Origin: an uncultured Lachnospiraceae bacterium
GTDB lineage: Bacteria; Bacillota; Clostridia; Lachnospirales; Lachnospiraceae
Assembly: GCA_947631075.1 (NCBI GenBank)
Contig: CANRJU010000117.1
Span: forward strand, 1-7,556
DNA: 7,556 bases
Direction: 5' to 3'
The notes beneath the pieces were generated by a model. The model was not told where the DNA came from. It did not search any database and was given only the letters and a program-made list of their open reading frames with translations. Position 1 is the first letter of the stretch. Each line of letters starts with the position of its first letter. Shown here piece after piece: positions 5,061 to 7,556 of this stretch. The position numbers and the translations under genes are program-made.

Positions 5061-5693
5061 CTAGTTGAGCAGCTCGGACACATTGCATTTTAGGGCGTTG
5101 GCAAGGCGCATTACCGTGTCAGCCTGTGCCCGGTTCAGATCCTTGCTTTTCCGCTCATACGCGCGGATGGTATTGAGCGAGACGCCGGATTCGTTCGCAA
5201 GCGCCTCCTGTGTCAATCCACAGCGTCTCCGGGCTTTTTTCAGTTTGCTTTCGCTTTGGGAAAAATGGGCGTCAAGAACCTCATAGCTCTTTTGAATATC
5301 CGCCTCGTGCAGTGTTTTATACAGTCCGATGAGCGCGTCATAGGGAACGGTGTCAAGGATGCTCCGAAAGGTTCGCCCGGAGTACCACTGATAGTGCGTC
5401 AGCATCCAGCCTGTCCAATATACATCGCTGCGGTCGTAGCTCGGCACAGAGTCTGCGCGAAAGCTTTGCCCGGTCGTTTTTTCCATGACATCCAGAAATA
5501 ACTCCATGCCGCTTTTTCCCGCAATGTATTTGGGACTGCCGCTTTCAATCTGTTCGGCGATGCCGGATTGAATAAAGCGCTTTAAAAAATCCGTGCCGTC
5601 CATTCCGAACTCCAATACGGCGTCGTGAAGCATATTGCCGACGGCGCGGGAGCATTTACCTAGATATAACGGACTGTAAGCGTGCGTCATCAT
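5061..5693 (-). CDS. XRE-family helix-turn-helix protein, likely antitoxin/repressor of the adjacent ART-fold toxin
   Basis: The C-terminal 63 residues (about 148-210) form an XRE/Cro-type helix-turn-helix: SKLKKARRRCGLTQEALANE, then SGVSLNTIRAYERKSKDLNR, ending in ALKCNVSELLN. The N-terminal 145 residues form a domain I recall only from proteins next to DUF3990 genes: DFLKRFIQSGIAEQIESGSP, then KYIAGKSGMELFLDVMEK and YWTGWMLTHYQWYSGRTF. This part probably binds and neutralises the toxin. It overlaps the 3' end of the upstream toxin gene by 38 bp, giving toxin-first order and tight coupling. Two ATG codons stand together at 5693 and 5690; a GGGAGG site 9-12 nt upstream serves either. It is predicted to bind the twin repeats at 6372-6417 and repress the operon. 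DNA-binding fold is secure; the antitoxin role is inference from context. Confidence 0.85.
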   Translation of the reverse strand: MMTHAYSPLYLGKCSRAVGNMLHDAVLEFGMDGTDFLKRFIQSGIAEQIESGSPKYIAGKSGMELFLDVMEKTTGQSFRADSVPSYDRSDVYWTGWMLTHYQWYSGRTFRSILDTVPYDALIGLYKTLHEADIQKSYEVLDAHFSQSESKLKKARRRCGLTQEALANESGVSLNTIRAYERKSKDLNRAQADTVMRLANALKCNVSELLN

Positions 5694-6357
5694 ATTTCAT
5701 ATCCTCCCTCATAATATCCAGAATAAAAATATCGTCCATGAGCTGCTGCAGATTTTGTTTTCTGCTCTTGTATTCAGCTTGCGCGCCCTGGTCTCTTTCC
5801 ATTCGCTTGTAGTAGTATTCCTGATAATCGGCAGTTTCATATCCGATAAACGCAATCTGCTGAAAGGAGCGCTCGGAGAGCAGCACCACCTGTTCGCCGA
5901 GGGTGCCAAGACGCATGGCGAGGTTTAAGTCTCTAAGCGAAATAGTGTTATTCACAAAATCCTCCGCGAAAGAGAAGTAGGAATCGTCCGCGCGATAGCC
6001 GATCATCACATCGACATTTGTCACATCCGGCATAAAGCGGGACAGGATAAAATCTCTCGCGTTATTGCCGATTGGCGAACTGATGTCAAATTTTCTGTGG
6101 GCGAGCAGGATCGCGAGCCAGTTGAGAATATTAAATTTTCCTCTGGTCAGGTGCATGACATTCATCTCGTCAAGCGTCAGACGGTATTTATTGGCGTAAC
6201 CGTCTTTTTTTACAGGGCAGGCCCACTCTTTGGCAAGCTCTATGTTTTCTGTGCAGTAAAAGCCCTGTCCGTAATCATTATATTCCTTTCCGATACCAAA
6301 TTTCGGCGTCTCAACAATCTGCTGGGAACCGTGATAGATAATCATATTCTGTTCCAT
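5656..6357 (-). CDS. DUF3990-type ADP-ribosyltransferase-fold protein, candidate toxin
   Basis: DUF3990 proteins have been grouped with ADP-ribosyltransferase-fold enzymes, which transfer ADP-ribose from NAD+ to protein or nucleic acid. The 233-aa product shows the expected three-part active site: YHGS with His9, the DYGQGFYCTEN segment with Tyr34 (residues 28-38), and LGTLGEQVVL with Glu155. This gives an H-Y-E-like triad as in PARP and diphtheria-type enzymes. It is cytosolic, with no signal or membrane segment, and has a charged helical tail (MERDQGAQAEYKSRKQNLQQ). The start at 6357 is set by GGAGGT 5 nt upstream. An in-frame start at 6420 lies inside the -10/operator region and is rejected; it would translate the two operator repeats. 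The gene is followed by, and overlaps, an XRE regulator, as in ART-type toxin-antitoxin modules. Target unknown. Motifs appear intact, so it is probably active. Confidence 0.8.
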   Translation of the reverse strand: MEQNMIIYHGSQQIVETPKFGIGKEYNDYGQGFYCTENIELAKEWACPVKKDGYANKYRLTLDEMNVMHLTRGKFNILNWLAILLAHRKFDISSPIGNNARDFILSRFMPDVTNVDVMIGYRADDSYFSFAEDFVNNTISLRDLNLAMRLGTLGEQVVLLSERSFQQIAFIGYETADYQEYYYKRMERDQGAQAEYKSRKQNLQQLMDDIFILDIMREDMKYDDARLQSVISR

Positions 6358-6371
6358 AAAACACCTCCAGA

Positions 6372-6417
6372 TATAATACTGTGGTATTAGTTTGTTTCTA
6401 TTATAATACTGTGGTAT
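6372..6417. repeat. Twin 16-bp operator-like repeats of the ART/XRE operon
   Basis: TATAATACTGTGGTAT occurs identically at 6372-6387 and 6402-6417, exactly 30 bp apart, about three helical turns, so both sites face the same side of DNA. Each contains the partial palindrome ATAC-TGTG-GTAT. One copy overlaps the promoter -10 and spacer, the other the start region just ahead of the ribosome binding site. This arrangement fits cooperative repression by the XRE protein encoded in the operon. Confidence 0.75.
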
Positions 6418-6428
6418 CATCCCGTCAA
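6400..6428 (-). promoter_or_regulatory. Near-consensus sigma-A promoter of the ART/XRE operon
   Basis: On the minus strand TTGACG (6428-6423), 17 bp, TATAAT (6405-6400). One operator repeat fills the spacer and overlaps the -10; the second lies just downstream of the predicted start near 6393. A promoter this strong in front of a toxin gene implies that it is normally repressed. Confidence 0.85.
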
Positions 6429-6456
6429 TAAATTTCCCGAAAAAATTAAAAATTCT

Positions 6457-6485
6457 TGAAACCTTTTTCGAGTCCCATTCGTTTA
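6457..6485 (+). promoter_or_regulatory. ECF-type promoter of the sigma factor gene
   Basis: TGAAAC (6457-6462) and CGTTTA (6480-6485) are separated by 17 bp, close to the Bacillus ECF consensus TGAAAC-N16/17-CGTCTA. An AT-rich tract lies upstream. This suggests that the downstream sigma factor transcribes its own gene. TATAAT at 6484-6489 overlaps, but the best -35 (TTGAAA, 6456-6461) is 22 bp away, too far for sigma-A. Confidence 0.6.
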
Positions 6486-6533
6486 TAATATATAGAAAGC
6501 CAAATTGAAAATTCCACAGGAAACGAGAGGGCC

Positions 6534-7055
6534 ATGCAGGATTTTATCTGGGTACAGCGGGCGAGGGGCGGCGACCGCGCCGCGCTGGACAAGCTGGTGA
6601 GAAAATATTACGCGCCGATTTACAATTATATATACAAGCGGACGATGCACCGGGAGACGGCGGAGGACTTGACGCAGGAGACATTTTTGAAAATGACGAA
6701 AAGCCTCGGACGCTTTATTCCTGTCGCCCAATTTTCCACCTTTCTCTACCGGCTGGCGCACAATACGGTGGTGGATTTTTACCGCGCGGGCGGCCGTGAT
6801 TTTCTGCCGGAGGAGGCGGAGGAGGAGCGGGCCGGTCCGGCGGAGGAGGCATTGCGGGTGGAGGAGAAGGTTTTGGTCGAGGAGCTGCTTGGAGGACTGC
6901 CGCAGGAGCAGAGGGAATGTCTGATCTTGCATTATTTTCAGCAGCTTAGATACCGGGAAATCGCGAAAATTCTGCAGATTCCGGTGAACACGGTAAAGAC
7001 GAGGGTGCGGCGCGGACTGGAAAATTGCAGGAAACGAATGGAGGGTAAATTATGA
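6534..7055 (+). CDS. ECF-type RNA polymerase sigma factor
   Basis: The 173-aa protein has the two-domain ECF layout. Sigma-2 (about residues 8-84) includes LVRKYYAPIYNYIYKRTMHR, the region 2.2 core AEDLTQETFLKM, and the promoter-melting part FSTFLYRLAHNTVVDFYR. An acidic linker (85-114) is rich in Glu. Sigma-4 (about 115-170) includes LPQEQRECLILHYFQQLRYR, then EIAKILQIPVNTVKTRVRRG. Length is typical. The start at 6534 has a weak GAGAGG site only 3 nt away; no better start is seen. Its stop overlaps the next gene by ATGA, the usual sign of a sigma/anti-sigma pair. It is transcribed divergently from the ART/XRE operon across a 176-bp region. An ECF-type promoter in front suggests autoregulation. 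The stimulus and regulon cannot be read from the sequence. Confidence 0.94.
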   Translation: MQDFIWVQRARGGDRAALDKLVRKYYAPIYNYIYKRTMHRETAEDLTQETFLKMTKSLGRFIPVAQFSTFLYRLAHNTVVDFYRAGGRDFLPEEAEEERAGPAEEALRVEEKVLVEELLGGLPQEQRECLILHYFQQLRYREIAKILQIPVNTVKTRVRRGLENCRKRMEGKL

Positions 7056-7556
7056 CGGAACGCGAAGTGAAAAAATGGCTGAAAAATTGTCCGGCGGAGC
7101 AGCCGGAGCCGGAGCAGGTGGAGCGGTGCCTGCGGCGGCTCCCGGATGTGAAAAAGAGAGGGGGATTTTTCTCGGTTTTCCGGCTGCAGGCGTCCTACAT
7201 TCCCGGCTGGGCGTATTTTCTTTTATCGGCCCTCTTGCTCTTGAGCGCGGGAGCGGGAGCCTGGGCGGACACGCGGATTCTGCTGCCCGTGGCGGAGGTC
7301 TTTTTCCTCTGCTTTGACGCGTTTATGCTCGGCTTTGTCATTTTGTCGGATAACCGCGGGATGCGGGAATTGGAAAACAGCTGCCGCTACAATTACGCGT
7401 ACATTCTGGCGGCGCGGATTCTGCTTACGGCGGGGGGCGCGGGCGTCATAATGGCGTGGCTCAATCTGTTTGTCTTTGCGAGGCTCCGGGGATTTCGGCT
7501 GTTTTTAAATATGGCGTTTCTGTTCCCGGCGTGCGCGGGGCTGGCGGTCATGATGG
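7052..7556 (+). CDS. Membrane protein translationally coupled to the ECF sigma factor, candidate anti-sigma factor (3' end outside window)
   Basis: The ATG at 7052 overlaps the sigma stop by 4 nt; GGAGGG lies just upstream. The visible 168 residues start with a 45-residue cytoplasmic-looking charged segment (MTEREVKKWLKNCPAEQPEP, then QVERCLRRLP). Hydrophobic stretches follow at about 53-71 (YFLLSALLLLSAGAGAW), 75-97 (ILLPVAEVFFLCFDAFMLGF), 114-142 and from 150 onward. No zinc-binding HxxxCxxC motif is seen, so it is not a ZAS-type anti-sigma. In this group of bacteria such proteins are often followed by an ABC transporter, which would lie beyond the window. The anti-sigma role is inferred from coupling only. 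The gene is very GC-rich compared with the AT-rich accessory genes. Confidence 0.8.
   Translation, partial: MTEREVKKWLKNCPAEQPEPEQVERCLRRLPDVKKRGGFFSVFRLQASYIPGWAYFLLSALLLLSAGAGAWADTRILLPVAEVFFLCFDAFMLGFVILSDNRGMRELENSCRYNYAYILAARILLTAGGAGVIMAWLNLFVFARLRGFRLFLNMAFLFPACAGLAVMM

Noticed and set aside
5065..5501. Plus-strand frames over the XRE gene
   Set aside because: They are shadows of the minus-strand XRE gene and have no translation signals.
6358..6420. Longer start for the DUF3990-type gene, adding 21 residues
   Set aside because: The extension translates the -10 element and the two operator repeats and bypasses the strong GGAGGT site at the 6357 start.
6456..6489. Sigma-A promoter TTGAAA ... 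TATAAT for the sigma factor gene
   Set aside because: The spacing is 22 bp, well outside the usable range; the ECF-type reading fits better.
6483..6932. Minus-strand open frame across the sigma factor gene
   Set aside because: It is antisense to a well-supported ECF sigma factor; low-complexity Leu/Arg-rich product with no motif.
7075..7317. Plus-strand open frame of 80 codons, Gly/Ala-rich
   Set aside because: It lies out of frame inside the coupled membrane protein gene that starts at 7052 and has the ATGA overlap and ribosome binding site.

Overview
The window comes from a low-to-moderate GC Firmicute, most likely a Lachnospiraceae-type Clostridium. The evidence is the ffh-rpsP-khpA ... 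rimM-trmD gene order, strong GGAGG ribosome binding sites, GTG and TTG starts on housekeeping genes, and the nature of the accessory genes. I cannot name a genus.

Layout. Positions 2-1006 hold the 3' end of ffh, then rpsP and khpA, closed by a strong terminator (1024-1057). In many Firmicutes rimM-trmD-rplS would follow directly. Here about 1.6 kb of AT-rich accessory DNA (1058-2623) intervenes. It carries an orphan 174-aa protein resembling a module of phage/conjugative 'polyvalent' proteins, a large inverted repeat built from a 9-bp unit, and a decayed toxin-antitoxin patch: a RelB/DinJ antitoxin lacking its middle, a 34-codon stub where the toxin should start, and a HicB-type antitoxin lacking its C-terminal DNA-binding part and with no HicA. 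rimM and trmD (2624-3866) follow; rplS does not.

Positions 3867-4976 carry two tandem sigma-28 (SigD)-like promoters ahead of an unrecognised, cysteine-free, soluble 303-aa protein, closed by a terminator (5011-5045). On the minus strand (5061-6357) lies an intact toxin-antitoxin-like pair: a DUF3990-type ADP-ribosyltransferase-fold protein, overlapped at its 3' end by an XRE helix-turn-helix protein. Its promoter is near consensus and carries two identical 16-bp operator-like repeats 30 bp apart, which suggests autoregulation. Divergent from it, an ECF-type sigma factor (6534-7055) has an ECF-style promoter of its own and overlaps by ATGA a multi-membrane-segment protein that runs off the window and is a candidate anti-sigma factor.

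How it fits together. The translation and RNA-modification genes (ffh, rpsP, khpA, rimM, trmD) are the conserved backbone, and the accessory modules sit at its junctions. The most system-like unit is the ART/XRE pair with its twin operators. The most unexpected combination is the SigD-like tandem promoter with an orphan cysteine-free protein. Family names were assigned by eye; no database search was run.
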